Assembly: GCA_963932465.1 (NCBI GenBank) | Contig: OZ010788.1 | Location: 673,280,484 to 673,344,483, forward strand | Source of the DNA: Maratus speciosus | Taxonomy: Eukaryota > Arthropoda > Arachnida > Araneae > Salticidae | Reading direction: 5' to 3' | DNA length: 64,000 bases | Part shown: positions 37,901-52,900 of the stretch, piece after piece | How positions within the stretch are numbered: position 1 is the first letter of the stretch | How the letters are laid out: each line of letters opens with the position of its first letter | Notes under the pieces: model-generated | Told to the model about the DNA's origin: nothing | The model's database searches: none | Seen by the model: only the letters and a program-made list of their open reading frames with translations | Translations under genes and position numbers: made by a program

Positions 37901-40900
37901 AGAAAAATAATACTTATTAAATATAAAAATATTAAGAGTTGGGGGAATTCCGGGAGTATTCAAGGGGCGTGAGAGTGGACCCACAGGTGTGCAATTTTCA
38001 AACTTTTATGAAACCTCTCATGTGATATATCTTCGGAAATCTTTCTGACTACTCTTTCATATTATGAACCTTTTTTCCCCCAAAACTGAATTTTGGGGGT
38101 GGGGAGGGGCGAACAAATTTTTAAAACCGTACCGATTTCTATGATAAATAGCATTTTAGATGTGAATTTTTTTATGGGGTCTTCCGGTATTTATAATTTA
38201 TTAAACATAAAAATTTTGAAAGTGGCGGCTGCATAAATTCCGGGACGAAAGAGTGGACCCACTGGGGAGAGGGGTCGGGGAAGCAATTTTCAGACATTTT
38301 TTGAACCCGTCATGTGACATATCATAGGAAAGCTCTTTGATAACTCTTTCATATTATGAGACTTTCGTCTCCCCCTCCCCAATTTTGCTCTCACTGTGAG
38401 GGGGGGGGGGATCGTTTTCAAACTTTTTTGCATTCTCATCATTTTAGATCGGATTTTTTTACGGAGCCACCCGGTATTATTTATAATACATGAAATTTCA
38501 AAAAGTTGGGTTGTATTCCAGGGAGTGCGGTAGTTGGCCCCTTGGGGTGGGGGGGAGCACTTTCCTAACTTTTGTCGACACTCTTCATGTGATACATCAT
38601 TAGAAAATCCACTTATTCATATTATGTACCTACCTGCCCCTTTCCCCACTTTGCCACCGGGGCATTTTTAGGGTTTCGTTCATCTGACGAAACCCTATTC
38701 GTCTCGCTCCTCTGTCGGTCTGTCTGTCTGTCCGTCCGTCTGTCTGTCTGTCACAGAGCCCGTTCTCAGAAACTATACATGTTGGAGACTTGAAATTTTG
38801 CATACTTATAGATGAACACCACACATCATACGACAAATCGTAAAATTTTGAAAAAGTCGTACATTTAACCCTTTGGGCTCCCACATGTATATTTTAAACA
38901 GTTCTTTCTATGTAAGCCTCTAATTAGATTGGAGGCGTGAAATTTTGCATATAGCTGAATACCTCACATCAAACGGCAAATCATAAAATTTTGAAAAAGC
39001 CGTTCATTTAACCTTTTGGGCTCCCATACGTGTATTTTAAACAATTCTTTCTAAGTGAGCCCCTGTTTAGATTGGACGCGTGAAATTTTGCATACTTATA
39101 GCTCAACATCCCAGATTACGCGTCAAATAATAAATTTTGAAAAAGTTTTATGTTTAACCCTTTCAACTGCAGCTCGTGTATTTTAAGCAATTCTTTCTAA
39201 CTGAGTCCCCAATTAAATTGGAGATTATAAATTTTGCATACTTATAGCAGAACACCTGCGGCCAAGCCACAAATCATAAAATCTTGAAAAAGTCTTACAT
39301 TTAACCCTTTGAGCTACCACACATGTATTTGAAGCAATTCTTTCTAAGAGAGCCCCTAATTAAGTTGGAGACATGAAATTTTACATACGTATAGTTGAAT
39401 ACCTCAGACCACACGACAAATCATAAAATCTTTAAAAAGTTTTATATAATAATTAACCCCTCCGGGCTCTAACTTGTGTATTTTAAGTAATTTTTCTAAC
39501 CTCCGCCCTTTTAACCCGAGGAGAAATTTTCCAACTTTTGCCGACACTTGAACCTCCTTTCATATTACACCATAGCCTTACATATTTTAGTTCCATTTTT
39601 TACTGCCAGGTGCGCCTACTGATCTCGGGTGCTATGGGCCCAATCCCCTCGACTAATATATCTACGGATAGTATGTAAAACGGGTTTTCGTTCGGATAGA
39701 TGTTTGTTTAGAATCGAGTGTGCCCCCTGGTTGCGAAATGTGGAACTAACAGATTTTTCAAAAAGAAAACGTGTTTTGAAAGGAATATTAAACGAAACCC
39801 TTTGTGCGATCTGTGATCACACTTACCCACTTGTTCTAAATTTTGCTGACACTCCTCATGTTACATATTGGAAAAGCCTGTGACCACTTATTCATGTTAT
39901 GCACCCCCCCCCACACACATTGCCCCCCACGGGGCACTTATCTAAATTTAGCCAAGACCCCTCATGTGACATATCGTTGGGAAGGTCTGTGACTACTTAT
40001 TGATATTATGCACCTCCGGTGTCCACCCTCCCCATTTTTCCCTCACGGGTGTACTTTTCTATATTTAGCCAAGACCCCTCATGTGACATATCGTTGAAAA
40101 GGTCTGAGACTACTTATTGATGTTATGCACCTCCGGTAACCGCCCCCACCCCCCACACTTTGCCTTCATGGGGATATTTTTCTAAATTTAGCCGAGACCC
40201 CTCATGTGACATAATGTTGGAAAGGTCTGTGACCACTTACTCATTTTATGCACCTCCTGCGGTCCTCCCCCCCCCCAACTTTGTCCCACGGGGGACATTT
40301 TTATAAATTTAGCCGGGAACTTTCATGTGACTTTTCTAAATTTACCAGAGACCCCCTTGTGACATATTGTCGGAAAGGTGTGCGACCACTTACCCACGTT
40401 ATGCACCTCCCGCGCCCCTCCCCCCACTTTGCCCCCACTGGGAGGGCATTTTTATAAATTCAGATCGAGATCCCTCATGTGCCATGTGACAAATAGTTGG
40501 AAAGGCCTAATGCCCCATGACGACTTATTCCTATTATGCTGCTGCTGTGCTCCTCCCCTCACCTTGACCCCCCCCTCCCACAGGGATCCGGTTCGAGATT
40601 ATTTTTTTACAACATTTTATAGCCCGTGCACACCACGCCTGCTATACAGTGCCTTATATAGCGGGAAGCCAGTTCGAGATGTCATATTACAAGGTTACGT
40701 ATAAATTAGAGGCCCCGACTAAAGGAAGGGCCCGCTAGCGGGCGAAACCACTTAATCCTTATTAACGCCGACTCATTGCAGTTTACCTGCAGACGATTCT
40801 TGATAAATTTATGAAGTATAAAAGCAGTTGGCAAACTGGAGTCATCGAGAAAATATTTACACAATCGAAAACTATCGAGATGTCCATACAATCGAGAGAA

Positions 40901-43900
40901 TCGAGAAAAACATCTCGTTATCGCCCATCACTAGTTTAAACATAACGGATAATAAATGGCATTCTAACTCAAGATACTAAAATATTAATGTTCTTTCTTC
41001 TAACAACAGATATTTTTTTCAGTTAATGCATTAAGATCCAAGGGCATTAAAAGAACAACTGTGGATGGAAGCTTCCAAATAGTAGTTTAAGAATCAGGAA
41101 AAATGAAAAAATGCAAAAAATCGCATATTACTGAAAGATTTCGTAACGAAAGGGTGAAATATCTCATATATTTATGAACAAGGAGTATTTGCGAGTTACA
41201 GCTATAACGATCTTGCTGTAAGAGATATTTAGATCCAATATTTAAAACGAAATTTATTTATATTTCTCCTCGATAGGAATGCAGCCATTAAACAGCGAAA
41301 GCGCAAAACTGAGTAATGAATATTGTACACGGTTACAGTTAAAGACAGTGTTTTTTCTCACTTCGATTTACAGTGCGTTGTACTCAATTCTTTTCTCAGA
41401 CGTCACAAACAAATCTGGCTAAGATTTAATAGATAAATAAATTGCAGTTTTACAATACAATAATTACAAGAAGCATCTTGCTATAAGTAGGAAGTTCTTA
41501 TTTTGTTATATTTGTATATAAGAATCAAATTTATTGCTAAGCTTTACGGTAATATGATATAACGGTACGGAACACCACAGAATCCAGTTGTTCGGCTATT
41601 TTTTTTTCTATGGACTGAGGCTGCCTTCAGAAAGGAAAATTGCTCACACTCATGCTAAAGCAATAAAAAGTGTTTTTTAACAAAAGGAAGGGGAATTCAA
41701 CAATAAAAATGAGATAAGATTAGATCTCTACTTGAAGGAAAGGTTCCCCTCTTGCATGATGTCTGGCACTTTCCTTGCAAGGTCATTAAGAGGCTACTTC
41801 AGTCAAATGAAAAGACTCATTCGCTAATGCTAATCCTATAGCAGAAATTTATAAAGATATCTCGGTCGCATTTCAATATTTTTAAACGATTTCTTTGGTA
41901 TTGAATAGATGAGATCGATCTGTATGCAGGCCGTTTTTTACTTTTTCGATTTTGATTGCAGATATTTTTTATGAGGAGGCCTTTACTTTCGAAACCGGTT
42001 CCGAAAATGAAAGTGTCCTCATAAGAAATATCTGTAAACAAAATCAAAAAAGTAAACAACGGTCTTTGTACAGATCAATCTCAACAATTCAATGCAAAAA
42101 AATCATTTAAAAATATTGAAATGCGACCGAGTTATCTTTATAAATTTCTTCCATAGAATTAGCATTAGCGAACCGGTCTTTTCGTTTGGCTGAAGTAACC
42201 TCTTAAAGGTAAAAAACGCCGCGTGACCACAATAAAGCGCCACCTGACCGGAACAAAGAGAGCGCGAGTAATATGTCTGGAGCTTATATATAATTTGATT
42301 TTTTTAGATTGATGAATGTCAGTTCATCTGTGTGTTACACTTATTTTATGGCCATTGTAACTAAAGATTAATTCATAGAATTTCATGGAACTTCAAATTT
42401 TGTTGGACTTTGACAATGATTGATGCCGATTAGATTTTAGTGTATATTGTCCAACAGCTAACGTTGCTATGCCGTGCTATTTACGAAGCGTCTAGGGGAT
42501 GGAATTGCGCTACCTCAGTTTATATGTAAGTATAATAGTATGCTGATTCAATTTTGTTCACTCAGATTCAATTTTGATTGCTACAGAGGGGCTGCTGCTG
42601 TGCTATTCTTTTTGTGGTGAACATTTAAGCTGTATCTATCGAATGGAAATAAACCAAATTTTATATTTGAGCTTATTAAATGAGGTTGACATAAATATTG
42701 GCATAATTTTGGTTTGCAATGCATAACATGGAACACTGTTCATTTAACTTATTATTTTATTTGAAAAGCAAACAGTTTAACAACATTTTAAATACAAGAA
42801 TAGGCACTGTATTTCGTATTCATAATTGTGTGTGCATAACTGCGCTATTAACATATACAAATGATATAAAAGAAAGTTTGTGATGGTCACAGCATGCTAG
42901 TTTTCCGAAACTAGTTATTTCCCAGTGAGTACGCTACAAAGGTTTTTTTCCCCTTTCTGTCTTAAAATCGAGCAGGTGCGATGGAACTTCACCTAAATGA
43001 TTTTGAAATGTAAAAACTCTTACCAAATGAATTCTAGTAAAAGATGTTGAAAATTATTTTTAATTCATGAAATAAATACAAAAAAAAAAAAAAAAAAAAA
43101 ATGGTATGGCTGTAAAATAATCTTTGAAATATTTACGTTGCATAATAAGAAGAATCGTGAAATGCAATATTCATAATCTCATAATTTGTATAATTTTTAA
43201 TCATCTTATAATCTCATAATCTAATAATCTCATTATACAGTCTCATATTATCTGTCTCATTTTTATAACATTTCTTATGAACGAAATTAAATCAAAAATA
43301 TTAGAAAGCAAGACTTTAGGAAACTATTCTTACCCAACCAAAAATCTTTTTCTAGATCCCCAAATCCTTTCTTATAGCTTTCCCAGTTCTGGAAGAAGTA
43401 GTCTTTGGATGAGTCAAAGTCTCCCCTCCTTTGAATTACCTTGTAAATAAAAATTAATAATCATAAATACAACGAATTTTTATGAATGCATCACATGACG
43501 CATGAGTTCTGCATTTGTGAGAGAAAAGCATTTAATTAGATACTACAGCATATTTTAAAAAGAATATTTTGAAAAGGATTTGGAATAAATATCCTTTAGT
43601 ATATATTCAATCCAAATCACTTTCACACTATATCTGTCAGAAATAACCAATTAATAGAGCTTGATGCCAAATTTCTACGACACTTTGTGCAAGCAAGTAT
43701 TTTATGAATATGACTCCATTCTAAAAATTATCTTAAACCCGAATTTAATAAATAATATCAATAGATTTAAATCTACGTTTTCGGGCGCCTCAAGGCTATC
43801 AAACAGTAATTGAAGCGAGATTCGATTCGATGCTCGAACAGAAACTTGCTTCTGAAACAGTGAGAGTGTAGTTGGCAAATCGACCGACTGTAAAAACGTA

Positions 43901-46900
43901 ACAAAATCAACTGAATGTTTTGTAAGACCTCTTGTTGGAGTAAGTCCTTCTCAATCTCCAGTTATCATGAATCCACCAATAGAGGTACAGGAAGTGGTTT
44001 TGTTACACTTTAATTCAAATGTTATAAATAAATATTAAATTTAAAAAATCAAAAAAACCCGACTGCGTAAAAAGTGAACTAATTAATTATTTCTCAACAA
44101 TGTTAAACTATTTTTTATATTACTTACCTTTTTTTTTTTTTTTTGTATTTATTTGTATTGATGACTTTTGAGTTGAAGTTAATTATTTCCTATCTATAAA
44201 CACTGTTTTGATGGGGTCTATAGATGTCTATGATGATTAGAGTTTCAGTAAAGCTAGAGATCCTACCTACACAACTTCCAGGTTGCGTAATATTTAAACG
44301 GAACTTCTGGATGTAAAATTGTCAATGAAACATCGTCTTCATTTTGAAAGACCTATGCCTCTCAATAGGGTGCGTAAAAAGTTTTTTTCGTGTCTACCGC
44401 CATTTTGTATTTTACGGCCGGCATTTTGAATTTATAAAAACAAAGCCTAGCCTATAACCATAGGACGGTTAAGACGAATCGATAGAGACCTCATTCGTTA
44501 AAATCCATCTAGCCGTTAGGATATTTCGAGGGTATAAAGAAATCCACATACGCAGATACGCGTGAAACACATAACCCTTCTTGGCAGTCGGTTAAATAGT
44601 CATTGTCTAATGCAACGCATAGTAATGCGAATAGTACGGTAAAGCGAAGTTTTGTATTTAATAGTATTGTACTAGATAGTATATTTATGTAACAAGTAAA
44701 TACAAGGAGTAACTGGGAAACTTGGAATCCATTAACTGTATTTTCATTATTATTATGTAAAATCGGATTTCTTTCTAGTGCAATTCTTTATAGAGAGTTG
44801 TACGCTGTATAAAAGTAAAAATAATTTGAAACACAGTTTTATAACATGGCATTTCTGGAAATATTGTATACAAAAGAGGGAATAAAACTTTGTAGGAATA
44901 GAAAGTTTTTATTAACTTTTATAAATGACTAATAATAAGAAATTTAATATGAAATAATAATTTTAAAATATGGCAAAATATGGAATATTTTACATCAATT
45001 GAGGGACTCAGAACTATAGTAGACCAAGTCTATTTTGAAAAAATAAAAAATAAAATGAGATTATCTATTTAGAAGGTGCCTAAAATCTGTTTTATCCACT
45101 ACCACAGTGAACCAAGTCTGTTTTCACATATCTTCTCATGTATGTCATCTGATTACAGACTTGGTTTACTGTGAAAGAGGATAAAACAGATTTTACGCAC
45201 CTTCTAAATAGATAATCTCATTTCTTTTTCAAAATGGACTTCGCTGGCTTTTGATCAACATTAGTGATATGGCGAATAGGAAATAAAAAACAGTAGCCAA
45301 ATAAAAAGAAATGTTAGCAAAATAGTTTCGGCATGAAACATTGAAAAATCTATCTTCAACCCTTTATTGTATACTTTTTTTTTTCAATATGTTCTAAAAT
45401 AACATGATTTTTTGTAATTGCTTATACAATAGAAATTCAAATATCCGCTACAGAAACTATTAAAAATAAGTACATTCCAAATGTTTCTTAACACTAGAAC
45501 GTCCGGAAATTTTATCCAACCTTAATAAAAACATTTTAACACCAGAATGTTTGATTGAAACAATTTCACTTATTTATTCAACCGAGTTTGCTCCAGTTGC
45601 AATTTAATAAATTTTACGAAAAAAATTCTGGTTCGGATCGACATTTTGTCATTTGATCGGTGTACCAGCTGGACGTTCTAGTGCTAAATGTGTAAATGTT
45701 TCAGACATTCGTTTAGCAGTCTAAATATAAATTAAAAACAGCTATCTTTGATTTACCGTTGTGAAAATACTCACTAAAAATTGCTATGAGATTTCGACTC
45801 TTAATCGATAGAAAAAATTGACCGGCCAATGATACTTTGCATACAACTGATAAACGATATGGTAAATGGCTAATTTTAACACTGCATTCCAGCAAAACTT
45901 TTCTCTATTTGGTTCTTGCAATAATTTAAATTTAACACAAACAAAATAATGTGTAATTTATTTATGTTTATACCGGTGCGGCGCGACGCAGCCGGCGCAT
46001 GTATAGAGGTTAACTGAGAATATAGAAACACCTATCGCATAATCCTTTCTGTGTTTTTGGCTGTTGTTAACCCTTTGAGCTCCGGGTTATTAAAATTTTA
46101 AAAATATGCTAGAAAAACACTTAAAATGTGATTAGGGGACTGTCTGAAATTGAACCATGTGATTAAAAAGTTTTTAAAATACCCCCTTTAGGCTGGGGGA
46201 CGTGGGAAGTTTTTCCACCATCAGAGCTCTAGAGCATTCATTTCAACACGCAAATACAAGAAATGACACCGCAAAGTTATTCTAAAATTACTAAAATTGC
46301 TGAAATTTCAACATATTTTAAGCAGTTACATTGTTTAAACAAACTCTAAGACTATTAAAATATTTTAAAAATTTATTAAATGAGAAAATTCAAAATTTAA
46401 AATTTTTTAAATCATAATATAAAACTACAAACTAATCAAATTTATATATGAGACAGATTTTAAAAATATTTAATTTTTATTTAGAAATATTTAAAACATA
46501 ATAAACTCGTCAATCTGCTGAATTAAACACAAATTTAAATTCCTTGGAATTAAATTATAAGCATCTAAATTTTGGTTCTGAAACACTGTCTGGTATGCAA
46601 TTTTAGTGCTGCCATCTAGTGACAAAGCACATTTTTGTAGTCCTTAGAGCTCTGCTGGTAGAAAATTCTACCATTACTTATTTCTATCCCCTGTAATTAT
46701 TTAAATTTTCAGTTTAGTGATTTGTATGTAATTATTATTAAATGTTTGATGTGTCCAAGAGAAAAAAATGTTATCTCCTTTGAAAAATATTTCTTTATAA
46801 TGCTTGAAAAATACAAAATGTCTAAACCTTCAAAATTGGAGTGTTTTTAAGGTCGCATTAAAAACCTACTAGATATTTGCAGAGAATAGTGCTGCCATCT

Positions 46901-49900
46901 GGATTTTAAGAAGACAAGTAAAATCTACAAAACCCAGTTTTTGCAATTAAAATGGAGATTTTTTGGAGGAAATTAAAAGATTTTGATTTTATGTGGGTGA
47001 AAATTCACCCGGCAGAGCTCAAAGGGTTTTTAACGAAATTGGTGTTGAGTTAGAATCTCTATAAATAGAGCAATGTAAAGTCCACGGTGCGACTGAACAT
47101 GTTAAAGTGACATCAATCGTTCAGTAATGAGGAATCTCCAATGAATCGGCACACCACACTCACAAACACACAAAAAAGCAGAAATAGAGCACTCGCAATT
47201 TGGCGAATTTAATTGTTCATTTACTTGCCAAATGAAGCACTTTATCGCAATTTGACGCAATGGCGAGTGGCAGCGAGAAACCTGGTTGTGAGGTCCTCAA
47301 TTGATGAGATTCTGTAGTAGTATTGGTCGTAAATGTGTAACATGTGTGGAAATACAATATAAATAAAATAATGTAGAATGATTTTTCTTTATTCTTTTTA
47401 TTTTATATATAATTTACTAGCTCCTCTAGCGACCCCGGATAGCGTTTGCGACTCCATGTTCCTGTGTGATTTTTGATTACTTCTGTATGTCTGCTTTCCT
47501 TTTCATTTTGGAGCAGTTATTCTGAATTACCCTGTATGTTGATCGAATTTTAATTTTAATATCTAACATGGGACGCTTTTGCACTGTGCTTTTTTTACGG
47601 ATCACTGTAACTCTGTGTTAAATTTAAAGATATGCAGTATACTTTGAAATAGCTATGTGTAATTCCATTATTTAAATTAACAAATTAGAATCTTATAGGA
47701 GAAAGTTATATAACTATCACGGCGTTTTATTTCTCTGTTTTTTCAGTTAACGGTTTGTTTAATCTGAGTTACAAAATTTTTAAGAATGCATTGGTTCAAA
47801 ATCCGCTTTCAGCTGGAATCACTGAAATACCATTAGTTCTTGACAGCACAAAAAGGCTGCATTGTAGCTGAAAACCAACATTAAAAATATGTATAAGGCT
47901 ATTATGTTCCTCAATACAAAAGTTGTAAATGAAACTACTTTAAGGAAACTTACTGTCCATCCTCCTCCGTCTGTGTCCATGTCACAGTACACGTTGAGAG
48001 GTGTGCCTTCAGTCAGTCTGCTCATGGGCCATATTTCATAAATACCACTCTTGTTGTGGCCCATGTGAAGTACATCGGCACAGTCGACAGGTTGTGCGCC
48101 AACGAATGTGGTTTTTGAAAGCATGCGTATTTTCGGGCCTAAGGGAAAAAAAAAACGTTTAAAACACAAGAGTTACAAATAATTAAATATAATTTCAAGT
48201 TTATTTCAGTTTTTCAATACGGAAAAACAGTTTGAGTAAATAATAAATAAATAAAAACACAATTTTAGCCCATTCTGGTTAAGCGACTTTTTTAACGATA
48301 TTCTTAAGGTTGACGTTAATTTTATATTCAACATAACATGAAAAATCTCTCTTTTCTTTGACAGATTTTAATTTAGCACCAAAGTACGATATCCTAGGCT
48401 TAATCTTCCACTATACGCTTAATAGCCAATTGGCATATTTGAATAAATTTGATTTGATGAAATGCGTTTTTAAAAATTTTCCTTATTCACATTCACCTTT
48501 TAAAATATTGACGATGGCTCTAAAATAATTTATGAGATTAATTAATAATAAAATATCTAAATGTAAATAGCTTAATGTCATTAAAATGTACTGCAAACAA
48601 TTTTTTCCCATTCACCATAACGTAACTGAATTCTTTTAAGGGCCCCTAAAAATCATTAACATATATCAATTGCATGAAAATACGAGTATATTTACAGGAG
48701 TAGAAGCGCAGACAGACGGACAGACAAAGCGAATTCGTAAACCCTTTTCAACTTTGTTGCAAAGTGTTAAAAAAGATAAATGTGTTAATTAAAGCAAACC
48801 ATTTTACTCCTGATAATTAAAAACATACATAATTAACCAGCTCTTTATATCATTTATAGAAGACAATATCGCATTTCTTATTTATAGGAACTTGACATAA
48901 CTTAGTCATAAAAAATAAAATTTTATGACTAATTATATAAACGAAAGAAGGAGGGCCAAGTGAAATAGGGGAAATCGACGAATTTTAAATTTTAAATCGA
49001 ATTTTAAATCGACGAATTAATTACGACTTTGTTAAACGAAAAGCAAAGCTGGGAGAAATCTACTACAACAGTGTATTTTAGGTGGCAGTTGGTGTGAAAT
49101 TTGCATATGCATTGCATCCTATATGACGCTAAAAAAATCTGTTATGGGAAAACAATAAAAGAAGCTATTTCAAAAAATTATAACATATTTTTACTCATTT
49201 GAAGCTAAAAGAAAAGTGGAAATAAAATCCGATTGCCAAGCCACGATTTACAAACGTGTCTCCAATATACTTCGTGCTCCCGAATCTTAATTTCGATACT
49301 GGCAGAGCCAAAATGAGGTTACTTTTATGCACTTATATTAAACCTTGAGGTTTTATGAACGAAAATACAACTTTCTTTTAAAAAATAGAGAAATTTTTGT
49401 TTATATTTTCTGAAATAAATGGCTTTAAGAATTAACACTGGTCAAAAATTGTTTTTTTTCCAGCAATCGAGTTACTTTTTAGTTTTTATGAATGAAAATA
49501 ACAATTTCCCATTTTTTGCCATGGATAATTTTGCGGTGCATATTATTGACATTTACTATACATTTTCTATTCAAAAGTTTTTGTAACATTTTAAAATTCT
49601 AAAATAAAAGCTATATCTTTATGTTAGCAGTACGTATAAGATAAACCGTCAAATATTGGTAATAATTTTCTTTAAATAATAAGCATTAATACCATAACAC
49701 AAGACCATTTTATTTAATCATCAAAGCATATTCATCTTATTTTTACTTTCTTCTATCTTTACAAGAAGAAAGTATTGGATTCGTAAAAATTTTCGACTTC
49801 CGGTTTTCGACGGATTTACACGTTTTAGAGGTCAGAGATTCCAAAAAACATGTTTTTACAAAATGTCTGTCTGCGACTCTGTGAGTCTGTCTGTCTGTCT

Positions 49901-52900
49901 GTCTGTCTGTCTGTATGTGACACAAAATTTGTGGGCGCTCTACCTCAAGAACTAGTGCACGAAATTTAATACAAATTTATATTCAAATAGTCCCTAATAT
50001 AAATTGGTGCTGATTAGTTTTTGGTGTAAATCGCCCAACAGGTGGCGCTGCTATGCTGCATTTTTCGCGATTTCTGCACTAGCTCTATCTCAAGAACTAG
50101 TGCACGGATTTTCATAAAACTTCAGATTCAATTAATCCTTGATATGAATTAGTGCTGGTAATGTTTTGGTGCAAATCGCCCAACAGATGGCGCTGCTATG
50201 CTGCATTTTGCAGCATTTACATGATTTTCGTAATAGCTCTATCTCAAGAAATAATGCACGGATTTTCATCAAACTTCAGATTCTGTTAGTGCTTCACATG
50301 AGTTGACGTTTTGCACCTTTTGGTGTAAATCGCTCAACAGGTGGCGCTGCTATGCTGCATTTTTTGTGATTTCCGCAGTAGCTCTATCTCAAGAACTAAT
50401 GCTTGGGTTTTCAACAAACTTCAGATTCAGGTATACCTCTATATGAATTACTGCTGTTTATGTTTTGCTGTAAATCGCTCAACAGGTGGCGCTGCTATGC
50501 AGCATTTTTCTCGATTTCCACAATAGCTCAATGTCCAGAACTAATGCACGGATTTTTATCAAACTTCAGAGTCAGTTAGTCCTTGACATGAATTGATGTT
50601 TTGTTCCTTTTGGTATAAATCGCTCAACAGGTGGCGCTGCTGTGATGCATTTTTGGTGATTTCCACAGTAGCTCAAGCTCCAGAACTAATACACGGATTT
50701 TCATCAAACTTCAGATTCCGGTATACCTTAATATGAATTAGTGCTGTTTGTGTTTTGGTGCAAATCGCTCAACAGATGGCGCTGCTATGCTGCATTTTTT
50801 AGAATTTCCCCTACAGCTCTATCTCAATAACTAATGCACGAATTTTCATCAAACTTCAAATTCAGGTATACTTTTATATGAATAAATTGATATAATTTCT
50901 TTTACTATTTAAATGATTTAATTGACGTGATTTATATAGAAGAAAGTTTTGTGATGGCCGCAACATACTAGTTTATATATGAGGCCATATCCGCCTCCTG
51001 TCCGTGCCTACTCATATTAACCGTTTCCGTCGCGGAGTAATTGTGTTTATAAACTGATGAAATAATGGACTGAGACCAGAATTTATAAACGAAGTTATTA
51101 GAAAATACGAACTTGCTTGTTTTGACGTACTTTATAAAAGGAAAATTTCAATTAAATATACTTGGTTCCGTTTGTCAGTTTTGGAATAAAAATTAGGTGT
51201 CCTTTTTTAAGGACACCGCCCTCGAAAAGGTTAACGCACTAGTATTAATAAGAAATACTATTGCAATCATACTTCCAATATGACGTCTTTTTCATTTTAT
51301 TATTATTATTTTTTTTTTTTTTTTTACTTTATTTTCCTTTTTCAGGTAAAAATCTTTGAATTGAAAATTAATTGTTGAAGAGAAAGTATTATTTCGGGTG
51401 TTAATCTTTTGACAACGTTGAAAAAAACTGGTTAAATTTTATAGGATAAATGTCAATTGATTTTGTATGAAAATGACGAAACTTTGAATTATTAAGAAAA
51501 ATATTTGAATAAAATAAATAAAATATAGCCTACGCTCATTTCTAGGTTATAATCCATCTACATGCAAAGATAGAAATACATTTTAATCCGTAATTTAATA
51601 ATAGCATTAATTAATCCGTTTTGACGTTGAGTTGACTCAAACATTCACGTATATTTTCATATTTATAATATTATTGTGAAAACATTTATCTATTTTTAAT
51701 TTCTTCTATCTTTACAAGAAGAAAGTATTGGATTCGTGAAATTTTTCTACTTTCGGTTTTTGACGGATTTACCTGTTTTAGGGGTCAGAGATTCCGAAAA
51801 ACATGTTTTTACAAAATGGCTATCTGTGAGTCTGTAACTCTATCTGTATGTATGTGACACAAATTTTATGGGCGCTCTAGGGGTCAGAGATTCCGAAAAA
51901 CATGTTTTTACAAAATGGCTATCTGTGAGTCTGTGACTCTGTCTGTATGTATGTGACACAAATTTTGTGGGCGCTCTATCTCAAGAAATAATGCACAGAA
52001 TTTAATAAAAATTTACATTCAGTTAGTCCCTGACATAAATTGGTGCTGATTAGTTTTTGGTGTAAATCGCTCAACAGGTGGCGGTTCTATGCAACATTTT
52101 TCACTATTTCTACAATAGCTCAATCTCCAGAACTAACGCACGGATTTTCATCGAACTTCAGATTCAGTTAGTCCTTTACATGAATTGACGGTTTATACAT
52201 TTTGGTGCAAATCGCTCAACAGGTGGCTCTGCTATGCTGCATTTTTCGCGATTTTCGTAGTAGCTCTATCTCAAGAACTAATGCTTCTATTTTGAATAAA
52301 CTTCAGATTCAGGTATACCTTAATATGAATTAGTGCTGTTTATGTTTTGGTGCAAATCCCTCAACAGGTGGCACTGCTATGCTACATTTTTTGTGTAGAG
52401 ACAGAAAAAATTGCATATAGAAAACAGTAATATAATATACATAAATAAAATGTTTATATATAGATAACTATATATATAAACAAAGTTCATCACATTTGTT
52501 TTCATAGCTGTTTATATTATTTACCCATAAATAATCTCACTTTCTGAATCCCGAATTGCGCCAAACTTTTTAAAGAAACGCCAAGGCCACTGTACTGGGA
52601 AAGTACCCTCCAATCTTATACTAAGTACTTGCAGATTTTGGTAAAGCCCTGAAAATATTGGTATTTTGTTTTAAGGGGACCGGGAAAGCAAAATTCAACC
52701 AAAAAATCGAATTTTACTTTTTTATATCATTAAATAGTTTAAACTGTTACCTTTCGAACGATATGTCCCACATGTTTATAAATAAAAAAAATAAGTGTTG
52801 AAATCATTCATTCTTTCTAAGAGTACTTCACAGTTTCATGGCCGTTTAAATCTTAAATTGACTTTTTCTCAAAACTTGGATTTTTCATGTTTATGTTCCT

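Larger units (their letters stand above)
34313..40933. mobile_element. hAT-type element of 6.6 kb with palindromic 8-bp target duplication
   Basis: Ends TAGTGATGGGCAA / TCGCCCATCACTA, flanked by GTTTAAAC at 34305-34312 and 40934-40941. Subterminal sequence is full of TCGAGA/AATCGA words on both sides. The interior is filled with three satellites and a Helentron-like element, with no recognisable transposase. It lies in lectin intron 4 and accounts for more than half of it. Confidence 0.8.

Noticed and set aside
38716..39500. Regular ~146-bp spacing resembling a repeat array such as CRISPR
   Set aside because: Units are diverged and contiguous without unique spacers, follow a microsatellite, and the genome is eukaryotic. 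They are minisatellite units of a mobile element.
40248..40704. Plus-strand frames of 69-108 codons
   Set aside because: They are readings of the C-rich satellite and carry no independent coding signal.
47819..47953. Read-through extension of lectin exon 3
   Set aside because: A strong GTAAGT donor follows GGGWT and the next exon continues the domain exactly; the extension has no homology.
49743..49925. Minus-strand 60-codon frame with TDRQTDRQ repeats
   Set aside because: Translation of the CTGT microsatellite of the Helentron-like element.
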